Program-made: the position numbers and the translations under genes | Shown here: positions 1-12,800 of the stretch, piece after piece | How positions within the stretch are numbered: the first letter of the stretch is position 1 | How the letters are laid out: each line of letters opens with the position of its first letter | Notes under the pieces: model-generated | Databases searched by the model: none | Told to the model about the DNA's origin: nothing | What the model saw: the letters and a program-made list of their open reading frames with translations, nothing else | Origin: Cenococcum geophilum 1.58 | Lineage: Eukaryota; Ascomycota; Dothideomycetes; Gloniales; Gloniaceae | Assembly (NCBI GenBank): GCA_001692895.1 | Contig: KV748191.1 | Coordinates: forward strand, 248,001-312,000 | DNA: 64,000 nucleotides | Direction: 5' to 3'

Positions 1-3000
1 ACTGCGTTATATTCTCTAGTTCTTACTAACTTACTATAGCTTTAATCTTCTTTAGGTCCATACTAATATAACCTAAACTTTCTATTTTTCTTTAGTATAA
101 ATAATACTAGATATCCTGCCGATAACTATAATGGTCTAATATATCCTTTTTATAAGTTTTCCTAGATAAACTCTTTAAGTGCGCTCGCCTCCTCTTAAGT
201 AAGCTTATAGGTTAGAAAGAACTTTAGACTTATTCCTGGTTTTAACTCTATCTTATAGTCCTATGCTATATAATCTACTAGCTTTTTACTTTTTAGGCTC
301 TATAGTTTTTTGCTATATTTATAGTATCTCTTTAGTATATAACTTAAGCCTCGCTTAGTTTCTTTATATATTGCTCCGACCTAGTACTATACTAACTTAG
401 TTTGCTGTTATATTTTATAGCGTTAAGTATCTCTAATATTAACCTAACCTATAATCTAATTAATTCTTAGATTGTATTTTTATAACTAAGGCATTCCTAA
501 TACTACTTTATCCCGTCCCAATAGTAGGATATTAAAAGATATTTTAATTTGTCTTCCTTTAATGGTTATCTAAATAGGTCCTATTTTAAGGTTAATAATT
601 CTTCCTCTGTAGGCTATTAGATCTCCTAAAATTATAACTAATAGGTAAGATTATTCCTTCTGTCTATAAGGTAATCCTATTCTCTTAATTACTGCTAGTA
701 AGATATAGTTTCGCGTTACTCTACTATTTATTAGCGCTTTAAACTGTTAATCTTACTAATTAACTTATAAATTTAGGTGTTATCCTTAAATTCCTTTAAG
801 GGTCTAAGGCTCTACTACTAGCTTCCTCTAGTTTTATAGGCCTTTACTTTTTCTAACTATTAGCTGCTTAATCCTATTATATTTAGCTTATTCTTTAGCT
901 AATACCTAGTTTACTTTTTGTCTTTAATATACTATAGACACGTATTCTCTAGGCATTTCTACTACTATTATCCATCTAAGCATTCTTCTATAAGAAATCT
1001 TCCTGGTTAAAATATTAAACTTCCTTCCTCTTAGGTTTCTGCTGGATGCCATCTATATATATACTTAGCATTCCTATACTATCGCTTATCTATTATCTAG
1101 TATATCCTTATAAGGTACTTCCAATTCTTTTCTTTTAGATTTTTGTGTATCTTGTATATTTTATCTACGTATGCAATCTATAATAGCGTATAGTATACTA
1201 GGTGCTTTAGGTTAACTCTTAGCTTATTTTCGTCCTTAAGTTTAAACCTTTATTATACTGATCTAAACGTTGCGACTTTATTTATAGGCACTAAGATACG
1301 TCTTTCGCTTTTCTAATCCTCTAATTATCCCTTTAGATCCTTTAACGTTATAATTAAGGCTCTTTTAATATACGTTATGGCCTTCTCTGTAATTAAATGG
1401 TCTTAAATAACTCTTTTATCCAACTATATATAGAAATCTTCCTACTCGTTGTTATGTCGCTGCCTATACTACTTTTAGTATAGCTGCTAGAGTGTATACG
1501 GCTTGTCCGTAAGGAAGTATCTTCTTATTACTACGTTATAATAGCCCTTTATATGTTGTTCTTTAAACCTAATAAGGATCCCTAAATCCTCTTTGTCTTC
1601 TAATTTAGTAAGCTACTTAGCTCTTAGTATGCCTACCCTAGGCCTATTAATGATTTTTTATACTAGCGCTTTATCCCTTATACGTCCTAATATACTAAAT
1701 CTCTTATTTAGTTTCTGTTCTTGCTATGCGATAATTCTCTATCTAAATTCTTCTATGGTTTCTTTTAGTTTGTGTCTTACGCTAGGATTTTTAAAGTCTT
1801 CTTACTTCTTAATCTTAGTATTAACATTTTGATCTTTAGGCCGAATACTGCGTTCTCCTAGTAAGTCTTTTAGGTTTATATATCTGTCTCCTAGTTTAAT
1901 TGCTATTTACGCTATAGATTCTCTAATCTATAAAAAAGCCTCTTACCTCTTATTTATAGGTGTCCTTATTTATACTTTAAATTCTTAATCCTAAGCTTGC
2001 TTCTTTCTTAAGCTTTACTCTAGCCTTAGTCTTACTAGGCTTTACTAGTGTTCTTATCTTGTTTTAAGAATCTTAAATCTTACTTACCTTATCTTAAGAG
2101 TTTTATGCCGTTAGGAAACTTCGTCCTAAGCTTATTTATATATTGCTAAACTAAGCCGTTACTCTGCTCTATTGGTTATTGTCCGTTATAGGTCCTTAAG
2201 CTTGCCTTATCTTGTCTTAAGAATCTTAGTTATCTTATATCTCATCTTAAGAATCTTAAGCTTTTGGCCTTTTGCCTTTATTAAGTGCCGAAGTAGTTCG
2301 CTGTCCTACTTCTCTTACGTCTTATAAAGCAATAGATATTATATCTAGTGGGGTCTTAATCCCTACTAATATTCCCTATTCTATAGTGGAATTATCCTCT
2401 ACCTTTAGTATGACATTTCCGAGGTCTACTTACTCTTAGTAAGCGGCCCTTATCGCCTTATTGTTATAAAATGTTTCGCCTATATTGAATTTATTATCCT
2501 TAATATCCGATCTATAAACTAGTTTATTGGTTCCTTTATATCCTATAGGTACTAGCTCTTACGGCTAATAGCTTATACCGTACTTAGCGTCCTTATAAAT
2601 TTGGTATATATTATTATAATAAAACGTAAAACTTTTAATTAAATATTCTTTTATTCCTTATAGCACATTATTGTCCCTCTATATATATATATCGTCTGCT
2701 AGTCTTATCTCTTTTACTATATAGTAACTCTACCCACTTTTATAGTCTCTAATATAATAACCCTGTTTTCTGTAATTTATATAAGCTCCCTCTTTAAACC
2801 ATTTTTCTTGCTATAGAGTCCGCCTAAATATCTTCTGCTGCTAAGATCCCTAGTTTAGCCTCTACTTCTTAGACCTTTAATTACTTAATCCTTATCCTTT
2901 AGGTTTCTATAATTTCTTATTTTATTTTCTGGATTCTTTAATACCACTTAGGTCTATTAGCTCTGCGCTATACTATAGTTTTTAACTTAGCTTTAGTTAT

Positions 3001-3519
3001 TATATACTTTACGCCTTATATAACTATAGAACTCTATTTTAACCTCTCTTAGCTTATTCCCTTTGGTAGATCTAATTATTAATCTTAATTACTTAATCTA
3101 TTAACTCCCTTAGGGTGTCTACATCTTCTATTAGGATAATTACGTCTTAGACTTTAGCCTTAAGTTCCTGTTTATACTATGCTATAAATGCCTTATTATT
3201 CCACTTAACTTATATTGCTAACGTCTAAAACTGCATTATATACTTAATTACTAAGGTTTATTACATAATGTCTTAGAGTTTTTTTTCCGCTATAGTTACC
3301 GCCTCTAGGTCTCTAAATATCTATATAAGTTGTTTTATAAACTCTTCCTAGCTTATAAACATAAACCGTACTTCTTAATTAGTGGTTATTATGCCATTTA
3401 CTTATATTTCCGTAAGGTAAAACTTAAACTACTTAAGTGCCCTTCCTAATAGGAATAGTCCCGTATATACTATTCAATCTATAGGTATTAGTAGCTTTAC
3501 CCCTTTTTATATAACCTTA
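1..3519 (-). mobile_element. Ty3/gypsy family A, gag/RT-side part (cut by window start)
   Basis: This is a RIP-degraded internal region of a minus-strand gypsy element. It runs collinear with about 39.1-43.2 kb and 50.8-54.7 kb, including the shared stretch around positions 1-75. The reverse-transcriptase end lies at the left edge of the window, and gag lies to the right. About 460 bp present in the sister copies (39180-39640) is missing near position 75. The element continues at 9117 after a LINE insertion and ends in an LTR at 9828. No open frame survives; the plus-strand open frame at 1593-1832 is noise. Confidence 0.85.
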
Positions 3520-3534
3520 AAGTGTATTTATATA
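3520..3534. repeat. 15-bp target-site duplication, left copy
   Basis: AAGTGTATTTATATA here is repeated exactly at 9102-9116. Both copies sit where the gypsy A sister copies (43185 region and 54673 region) read straight through. This shows that everything between them was inserted into gypsy A. Confidence 0.85.
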
Positions 3535-4899
3535 ATAATAATAATAATTTATTGCTTAACGTCCGATTTGGATCTCTATTGGGCCCACGCGGACTACTCC
3601 TTATTTACATATAGGGAGAAAACTCTATTTAAGAAAAATGAGAAAACCCCGTGATCTATCTCCCTGCCTTTTAGGACTCGCCTACTTAGCGCCTACGAGT
3701 CGCCTATAGTGCTCTACTACCTTACTATTTAACCTCCTTGGAAACTACTGCTGCCGTAATAAGCCTACGGACGCGCTAGTATTATAAACTATTACTCTAC
3801 TACTATAGAGTTACTAGGGGGCACCTGCTACTCGCCCCCTTGCCTTTTATTACCATTTCCCTTACAACCCGGAACTAATTTAGCACATTTTAACTAATAA
3901 GCCACTAGGTAACCGCCTTAAGGCCTTTTTATATTAAGAGCAGTGTATTATAGTTCTCTATACCAGCTGCTAAGAGTATTATTTCTTAATTGGTGTATAG
4001 GGGGCATAGCAGTATTACGTATTTTGGTGTCTGTTTTAGCCAGCTATATTCGCATCTTAGGCTACCTACTAGAACACCCGCCCAGTAAAGCCAATCTTTT
4101 AGTCCTATTATTCCTGTTCTTAAAAGTGTTGCTATTATATTTTTTACCTTTATTAGGCCTTCTTAGAGCCCTTAGGTATTTACCCCCTATAGCGTTAACT
4201 ATACTATAGCTTAGGTTCGTCTTGCCTAAGTTAGCCTCTATACCTTTAACTCCTATTTACCTCTTTAGTGTTAGTCTAACCAGTATTATATTATAGTAGA
4301 TAGTTTCCTAGCGTTCTTGCGTGTTCTACTTTAGCTCCTTTCTCTGTCTTACTATTATCTTTACTAACCTCTTATACATCTCCCTTCCTCCTCTATATAG
4401 GCCTAGGCCCTAAAGCGGCACCATTCTTCTTCTACTTTCTTTACCTGTTTCTTTAATATCTCTTCCCTACTTTAGGGTTATTGGTTTGTTCTCCTATAGG
4501 GCACCCTAAGGTCCCTCCATAGTTTACTTAGGCGTGTCTTAATATACTTTATAATATTAGAGTTACGTTTATTTTACGTCCTTTATATTGCAGCGGCTTT
4601 AATATATAACTATAGGGGGGGAATATTAGATTTCTTCTTAAGCAGTGCTGTAGCCATTTGCTTATACCCGCCTATAATACTCCAAAGGCAGGCTATCTAA
4701 ACCTTTTGAAGTGGTTTAAGGAGTAATTTAGGGGGGCCCTTCTTAGTTTCTCTAATGGCCCAAATACTAGATCTATATGTTATGGTTGGCCGGACGACTG
4801 CTATATATAGTAGGCGTGACCTTTAGAAGTATAGACCCTATATAGAATTAATAATCCTAGATAAAGCAATAAACTATACTTGGCCTTTATAGGCCGCTT

Positions 4900-6000
4900 A
4901 CGCCGCATATACGCTCCACCGGAGCTTGCTGTCTACCTATACTCTTAATACCCTTAGGCCCTAAACTAGTTAACCCCTAAAGCCTTAGATGCAAATTATA
5001 TGCTAGAGATCTGTAAATTAGTTACGTTTTCTTATGAAATGGATTAGCTGGTATTTCTCTAGTAAGAATTAGACTTTATAACGTTTTACCCATTCTATAT
5101 AAGTATTATAGGCTTTCTCTAGTATTCTACAATTCTCTACGGCTGTTGGCCCGTATATAATTAGGTTTATATCGTTAACGAAGCCTATTTCCTAGGTCGC
5201 CCCTTCCTTAAAGGAGTTAAGCAGGTTACTTATAAAGAAAAGGAAAAGTATAGGCAAGAGGGGTAATCCTTATAGTATTCCTATTATAACTGCAATAGGG
5301 GGGCTCTAGTATCCGCTAAAGATTAGTGATATTTCTTTCTAGCCTATAAACCCTTAGATAAATTATATAATCCATTCTAGGAAGCCCTTTACCCTAAGGA
5401 TATATAGGAGACGCTTATAAGGTATATTGTTATAGGCACTACTAATATCTAGGCTAAGCATTAATACTACAAAGTCCTTTCGCATCGCCTATACAGATTT
5501 AATAGTGGCAGCGAGTAGCGTAAGTGCTGATAGTGTTGAGCGGTTCTTTCTTGCCCCTATTTAGCTTTATAGTAGTAGGGCGTGTTCCTCTACCATATCT
5601 ACTATACGTTCCGCTATTACCCTTTCTAAGATCTTACTAAGGGTGTTTTTTAAGGCAATAGGGCGGTAGCTTCCTAGGATTAAGTAATCTACTTTACCTT
5701 CTTTTTATAGGATAACCGTTATTATAGATCTTCCGAGTTATAGGTAGTAGCCTATAGCAAAGCATACTCTAGCTATATCTGCAAGCTAAGGTGCTATAAG
5801 TAGCCTATAGGTTTTTAGGGCCTTATTTAGAATCCTATCTAGTCCTAGTACTATATTATTTAAAAGGCGGCTAATAGTTCTAGCCATTTCCTCTATTATT
5901 ATGTCGCTGTTAACCCGCAGGCGAGTTACTAGTGTTTCGCCTATAATATTACTAAGGTCTGCTAGAGCTAGTTAGGGGAAGAACCTTTCTATAAGGATCT
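4900..6000 (-). pseudogene. LINE reverse transcriptase domain (dead)
   Basis: The minus strand gives SYRPIALKNTL around 5640-5680, the conserved early block of LINE reverse transcriptases. Further on, FVNDINLI around 5165-5200 matches the catalytic (F/Y)-x-D-D block with the first Asp changed to Asn, as RIP would do. Stops interrupt the frame throughout. In a live element this enzyme copies the RNA at the nicked target. The domain limits given are approximate. Confidence 0.8.
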
Positions 6001-6399
6001 TTACCTTCTTATCGTTATCGTTTATAGCCTATAATTCTCCTGCTCTTTATAAGGGTAATAGGTATAGGTCTTCTACTAGGCGCCCTACCTTTTTTTTTAC
6101 CCATTTCGCTATAGCCCAAAGGCCCTTATTATAGGGGAGGCTTAGGTTAAAAGTATACTCATTTATAAACCGTCTCCAGTTATTCCTTACTTCTTTTTTT
6201 AGGGTATTCTTTAGCTAGTTTCTTATGTCTTTATATCGTCTCTCGTCTTTAGGGTCATAGCTACTTATATATTTCCTTTTTGCTCGTCATTAGCTGGCAA
6301 CTAGAACTGCGCATTATATAGACTATACGTATTACGCATAGGGGCCCGGTTTTGAGATTAGGCAGTACTCTTTTAGCCTATTTTTAATTACTACCTAGA

Positions 6400-7245
6400 T
6401 CCTTTCTAGTCTTTAGTTAATTTTCTTAGGGGTAGCCAATAAGCCTCGCTTGTTTAGTATTAGGTAGATTTCTTCTAGGTCTTAGAGTTATTATTTAACT
6501 ATATTAAGGAAACTGTTTGTCTTAAGCTTCCTTATTACATATCTTTTTCTATTTAATTACGCTTTAGTATCTAGGTCTAGCTATATCTAGATAGGGATAT
6601 AGTCTAGGGTAAGTGCCTATTCTTCTTCGGGGTTACACCTTTTAAGTCTCTAGTATAGGCCTTCGTCTATAAATATAAGGTTAATTATACTTCTGGCGGT
6701 GCCTTATTACCATATAATTGCTCCTAAGGGGGTAGCTAGCTTAAGGCCCTAGATATCCATAGCTCTTAGTAAGCACTCTAACTATTAATCTATAGCAATA
6801 TAGATACCCCCCTACCACAGGTAGTAGAGGTTTATATCTCCTAGTAGGATAGACTCTATACCTTTAGTTTCCAATAAGCTTATTACCGATATAATATTCT
6901 CTATTTATAGGACCCCTTCAACCCTAGGGTTATATACATTAATAATTTATACCGGTCCCCTATATATTTAGATTATTATAACTGCAATATCTAGGTTAAC
7001 TGCTTACTATAACTATAAGGACAGGCTAATAGCCTTGCTAATTATAAAGCACACGTATATAGCTGCTTTTGGTTTATATAGAAGCTGGAATCCTTAGGGG
7101 CAGTATATTAATTATATAAAGGTATTATAATACGGTTCTTATATAGTAAGGATATAGTATTTCTCTAGATCTAGACTATCTAGTAGGGGCCTTGCGAGGC
7201 GGTGGTTTATATTGCCGCAGTTATACTATATAATGGATAGGTAGC
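6400..7245 (-). pseudogene. LINE AP-type endonuclease domain (dead)
   Basis: The minus-strand translation holds three blocks in the order expected for the exonuclease-endonuclease-phosphatase fold: YNCGNINHR near 7200-7240, VINVYNPRVEG near 6905-6945, and LLGDINLYYLWWGG near 6800-6850 (the family has GDFN-x-H-x-x-WG). This enzyme nicks target DNA to prime reverse transcription. In-frame stops and the degraded third block show that it is inactive. Confidence 0.75.
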
Positions 7246-9101
7246 GGACCCTTAGTAAGGGTCCTTCGACTCTCTTTTATTCCTCACTTCTTCTATTTCT
7301 ACTTTCTTTAGGATATTTAGAGCTTCTATCTCTTATATTTACACCCTAGTTACTATTTATTTTATATAGAGCTTTCTATTCCTATGTCTTATATTCCTAT
7401 TAGCGCTTCTATATCTAAATCTGTTATTATTACTAGTTCTTCCCCTATTTTTACTAGTCGGCTATATACCCTTTATAGGTTGGCTGCAAATGTTATATTT
7501 ACCGCATTAAGTCTAATTCTTAATTATCCTAGTTTTAAGCCTACTATCGCTATCTATAGAGGTCTTTCTACGGGGCGTCCTCTCCCTTATATCCCCTATA
7601 ACCCTTATATCCCTAATTAGTCTAGTAATATCGCGCGGCGTTACTTCTAGCCCATTAAGGCTTGGGATGGCTGGCCTAGCCCTCTAGTATTAAAAGTAGG
7701 AAACGCTAGGAAGGCGCCTGCGTCCCCCTAGCTTATCGCCTATTGTTTCCATTTATATAACCTAGCGTATAGTTATTCCTATAGCTATTAAGCCCTTACC
7801 TTCCGTCTCCTATATTTAATGTAGTCTTCTCTCTCCTACGCCTTATATATGCTTCAGTAGCAGTTCGCGCATTTTATTTAGTCTTAATTTAAGCAATGTC
7901 TTATATTATAGGGGCCTATATAGTAGCCGCAGCACACCTATACTGCGTATATAGATTAGGTGTGTCCCTATTATATATAGCAATAGCATTATTCTAGGCG
8001 TAGTCTGTAGTTATAGAGCCTTATATTATATATAAGGCTATTTATAATTATTCCTTTTTAGATAAGGAGTTTTTGCATTCCTAGTATATATATGCTAACA
8101 ATAAGGGAGCTATACGTTCGTCCGGCGTCTCCCTAGTAAGTCTCCGGTAACCTTTATATCCTCTTATTATTCTTATTATATACTTAGTTTACATTTTCCT
8201 ATTAAAGCTATTAGATTTAGGTGATTTTAAGTCCTAGTATAAGGCGTTCCGTTTATCTTACTATCTCTTATATAATTACTATATTATCCGCCTGGCGTCC
8301 CTTTTCTACTCTAAAGCTTATAGAAACCACTAGGACTTTAACTAGGTAATCCTTACGGAGTACTTTTATGCTAATACGTTCTCCTAGCCTATCCCCTGCC
8401 CTTACGGCTTGTTCCTTTACCTATTAGTCCTTTAGGGTAACTTTAATATCTCCGCTCTTAAGGTATTAGACTATAACAGTATTATAGATCTCTTTGCGTA
8501 TCTTTATAAGAACTTCTATTTCTAATTATCCCTTAAGCCCCTCTACTTATTTTATGTTTGGTTATATTATAATTATATACCCAGTTATTAACTTAAGAGG
8601 GGTGGGTTCCCTATGCTATAAAAGCGCAGCTATAGCGGCCTAGGTGCGGTTTACCGGTAAGAGGGGGTTATACTTATTTTTAATTTTGCTTAGCCGTTAG
8701 AGGATTTAATTAAGGGTTTACTAAAGGGGCGCCTAAGGTTCGCTAGACTAGCGGAGCTATTCTACTAGCTATATTAGTTCGTTATAGCTAACAGTTACTT
8801 CCCTATAATTTTAAATACTAGACGCGTCTAATAGGCTTTATATTTTATTAGATGCCTTCTTAATAGAGGTATTTCCGCTTTATAGTGCGGTATTCGCCCG
8901 TCTTTATTATAGAGGGCTATTGCTAGGCGTAGTTCTAGCGGTCGCGCGCGAGTGCGAGCCACCGTCGTTTAACGTATGCCTCCCCTACGATGCATGCATC
9001 TTAGGGGGATTCTCTAGGTGTTTTTCAGGGTTCTTTTGGTTGGTTTTAGTCTTTTTAGGCCAGGTGCAGTAAGAGCTCCTTTTTGCGAAAAGATATAGAT
9101 C

Positions 9102-9116
9102 AAGTGTATTTATATA
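9102..9116. repeat. 15-bp target-site duplication, right copy
   Basis: This is an exact repeat of 3520-3534 and closes the LINE insertion. The sequence to its right (AAGAAATCCTTTAAG) continues the gypsy A gag-side sequence seen at 43196 and 54687. Confidence 0.85.
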
Positions 9117-9408
9117 AGAAATCCTTTAAGTTTAGATCTTTTCCCTAAGTACCTTTTAATTAATGGTAGCTTAATCTTTACTACTCCTATCCTATTAATC
9201 CTGTTTTTTAATATTATATTATTTTCTATTAACTAGTTAACTATTTTTTATAGTTGTTTAACTATTATAGGTTACTATAAGTTAGTGTTTACTATACTGG
9301 TATTATTACCTAATCTCAAAGTAGTTACCGCCGTTAATGGCGTTATAGCTAGTGCTTTTAGTAATATATTATTTAACTTTATTAATACTGTAACCTTAGT
9401 AGTAAATG
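9117..9408 (-). mobile_element. Gypsy A 5' internal region, resumed after the LINE
   Basis: This is collinear with 43195-43486, 46047-46339 and 54686-54978, each of which precedes an LTR. It is the leader/gag start of the minus-strand element that begins at position 1. No coding frame survives. Confidence 0.8.
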
Positions 9409-9828
9409 TATAATAAAGCCTTATAGCAGGAACTACGGTGGACTTATTAATGGGCTAGGTATATAGGTAAATAAGAAGTTAATAACGTAATAATAACTAG
9501 TAGAGTGATTGCCTAATAGATTAACTCTAATTATATTCTAAGATTCACTATAAAGGAGAGAACTATCTAGGTAGAGACTGTGGTCCTTTAAATACACAAC
9601 CGTATTCCTAAGAAATCCCCTTTATACGTAAGGTACGTATTATACGTATTATACGTACGTTCCCTTTATATACTGCGTATATTGCGTACAACGTTATATG
9701 ACCTTAGCTACCATTCCTTATTATATAGCTTTACCGGTTTTATTTTGGACCGTACCTAAATTAACTAACTAGCTTCTTTTAACTCCTCTCCAAGTAGTCG
9801 TAACATTGTGCTTAAAGCGTCTATAATA
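9409..9828 (-). repeat. Gypsy A 5' LTR (420 bp)
   Basis: It begins TATAATAAAGCC and ends GCGTCTATAATA. Comparison of all copies points to an ancestral TGTAACGAAGCC...GCGTCCGTAACA, a TG..CA LTR whose ends were changed by RIP. The same unit occurs at 35852, 43487, 46340, 47568 and 54979. The element is inserted in the copia sequence that starts at 9829. Confidence 0.9.
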
Positions 9829-12800
9829 ACCCCCTCTATCCTAGCTAACCAGTAAGCCTTTACTATAAGAAGTTACGAATTTAATAAAGGTATATTTAGA
9901 CGAAGAAAAAAAGTTTAGAGGAGAACTATATAATATACTTAGAGTAAAACTATAGGTCTTTTATAACTATTGTAATAAGGTTAAAATTTAATGCTATTAG
10001 TACTACTACGCTTTCTCCATTATATTAAAAGGACGGGTAGTAATATTTTATTATAACTATATTACGGGTAAAAACTATAGCTTTAATATAATGCTTTAGC
10101 TTACTAGAGCTTACTTTAAGACTAATAAGAATTGCTAACTTTATATATCTAAATAGCGGGAAACTATATTTTAGAGAGTTACTACTTCTAACCTAACAAA
10201 GACTTATTTAGAGTGCCTTTAACTACTCTTTAATAAACTTTAGAAAATCTAACGTGGCCTTACTAAAACTTACTAAAATAAGAACAGCCTAAGGGACTAG
10301 GCTATCTTAGCATGCTATAGCGTTTTTAAGTGTAACTTAGCGCTATATAAACCTATAGATACGTTTAAAGGAGTATATACTAAGCTATGCTCCGCTGTAG
10401 GTACTATAATGCGAATATAATAATCTTAATAGTTTTATACCGAAAACCCTACCTAACTAAGTATTCCTAACTAATACGATTATAACTAAACTAATTAAAT
10501 ATATGGTGGCCGTAGTAGGGAATACAAAAGAGGGTATAATTAACGTTAACTATAAGGTAATTATAGAGGTCCTTATAGAGGTTTATTCCGAAGTAATCGC
10601 TAAAAGAAGTACTATGTTTGTAAGAAGCTAAATTACTAGTTAACTAGACACTCCCTTAATAAGCGAAAGAAGGCATATAATAAGTTTCGTTAGAGTATAA
10701 GAAATATTAAAAATTATAAGGTTACTACGGCCTACTTCTAAAGCTTCTTAGTTTAATACGAGGGCGTAGAAGATCTTAAGGGTAAGGTTAATAAGGTTAA
10801 ACAGCTCCTTATAGATATAGAAATTAAGGACTACTCCCCTAACTAATACTTTACTAAGTATAGTAAGGTAGATGGTATATAAACCGTTGCTATTCTTAAT
10901 AACCAATCTACGCTCCATTTTATTATAAAATTAGATATCTTTAATAAGCTAAAAGAGAGTTCTATGTTCTCCTTTAATAATAGATACTCGGTAAACGTCT
11001 TTTATAGTATTATGCTAGACACTAGAGCCGTAGGAGTATCTATGGTAGGAGAACCTTAAGTTTGAGCCCTTTAGCAGCTTAATAGCTCTATTTAGATTAA
11101 CTATTTAACGGTAGGCTAACACACGATTTGTTTTAGTAAGGGTACTATGATCTCTCTTAGCATAATTAGGGTTTAAACCCCCTTAGGGTATATTACTTTT
11201 TATATTATTCCTATAAATACCCCATTTCTATTTTATATTAAAGATATAAATAAATTAGGTGTTAAGCTTAATAACCTTAAAAATATACTCATTTAAGGAG
11301 ATAATTAGGTGCCCGTTATACGCAAATAGGGTTACCCCTAGTTACTCCTTTACTAACTAGAAAAGAGTATTACTTAAAGCTACTTAACTAAGTTAGAGTT
11401 ACGCTAATTACACCGTTGTTTTAGCTACCTATCCGTTTATTAATTACTTAGGGTTTTTTAGCGAGTAGGCTATAAAGTTAAGGTTAAGGCAATTAAGCAT
11501 TTTATAAAATACTACTATTACTACCAAATAAACTAGAAGTCCCCTAGCCGATTTAAGTTTACCCTTAAAGATAACTACGACTTTAACTTCTATATTATTA
11601 TTAACGTTATATATCTTAGCGGTAAGCCAGTACTCTAAGTTATTAACTTCTTAACATCCTTCTAAGCCGCACGATTCTTAAAGGATATATTAGCTAGGAA
11701 CGTATAGGATACCCTTTAATTATACTAAATTAATATCTACTTAAGACCTCCTAATTAAATTATCTATAATATAGGAAAGAACTTCTTATTTATAGAGTTC
11801 CAATAATAGATAAAGGTAATAGCAATTAAGGTTAAGGAAGTCCCTGTTAGGGCATATAATAGTATCGGAAAAGTAGAGCAATATTATACGCTATTACGCT
11901 GCGTATATAAGATTATCTCTTTAGAACTAAAGGATACTAGTAAAGAACTTACCTTATAAATAGCTGTTAAAGCTATTAACAATTCCGCTGGCCTAGATAG
12001 ACTTATACCTATATTACTAGTCTTTAGCGCCTACCTTTAAATAACTAACAATTCTCTACTATCTCCCTCCGTTGTGTAATGCCTTACGGACCTACTTAAT
12101 TCCGTTTAACTGTTATTAAGCCTTATTATAAAGATAACAATTCTAAGCCTTTATAGAATGCCCTAAAAGATGCCCTAAAGGAGAACTATAATTAATATGC
12201 TCTAGAAGGCGACTACGATCCTAATATAATTATAGTAGATACGCTATAACTACGACACAGTAGAGGTCGCCTAAAGGGATTATAAAATTATTAACATCTT
12301 ATTAATTTTAAAGAACAATTTATTGCCGCCATTAAGAATAGAGTTAAGTTATTAATGGCCTTTATAACAGCCAAAGAGAAGGCTAACTTTAAGCTCGCAA
12401 AATAGCTCTAAAAGGAAGGTCGTATTATAACCCTAGGTGCTTCTTTCTAAGTATTTAATAAGTAGGAGATTAACGGTCTTATTATAAGAGGAGTCTTTAA
12501 ATTTAAGAAGTATAACCCTACTAAGTTTAATAAAGTTTGTATCTTTAAGTTAAGGATAGTTAATAAGATTAAGGGCAAAGCTACTAACGCCCTATTTAAG
12601 AAATTAAGGCTTATTATCTAAGGTTATAATAATAATAGTAAAGAAATAATTCTTATATAATCTCCTACGATTTAACGAGCTAGTTAGTAAGTTATTGTTA
12701 TATTAGCTTCCTCCTTAATAAAGAATAGAATAGCGGTTTATTTATAAGATATTACTTAAGCCTATACCTAATTAGAGACGTACCTTTAGCGCTTAATATT

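Larger units (their letters stand above)
3535..9101 (-). mobile_element. Near full-length LINE (non-LTR retrotransposon), RIP-degraded
   Basis: The element is about 5.57 kb between the two copies of a 15-bp target duplication. A short (ATA)n tract lies at its left edge, which is the 3' tail of a minus-strand element. Reading the minus strand, an endonuclease region is followed by a reverse transcriptase, the order of ORF2 in Tad1/I-like fungal LINEs. A gag-like ORF1 is expected at about 7.3-8.9 kb, but I could not read convincing zinc knuckles there. Most of the element is AT-rich and full of stops. About 150 bp at its 5' end (8935-9090) keep CpG, CpA and TpG and look little mutated. The plus-strand open frames at 3943-4209 and 7384-7620 are not genes. 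Confidence 0.85.

Noticed and set aside
1593..1832. 79-codon plus-strand open frame
   Set aside because: It is antisense to a minus-strand gypsy element, with biased Leu/Ser/Ile composition caused by RIP-type sequence.
3943..4209. 88-codon hydrophobic plus-strand frame
   Set aside because: It lies within the minus-strand LINE; its membrane-like composition is an artefact of AT-rich DNA.
7384..7620. 78-codon plus-strand frame
   Set aside because: It is antisense to the LINE, with no domain and no start context.
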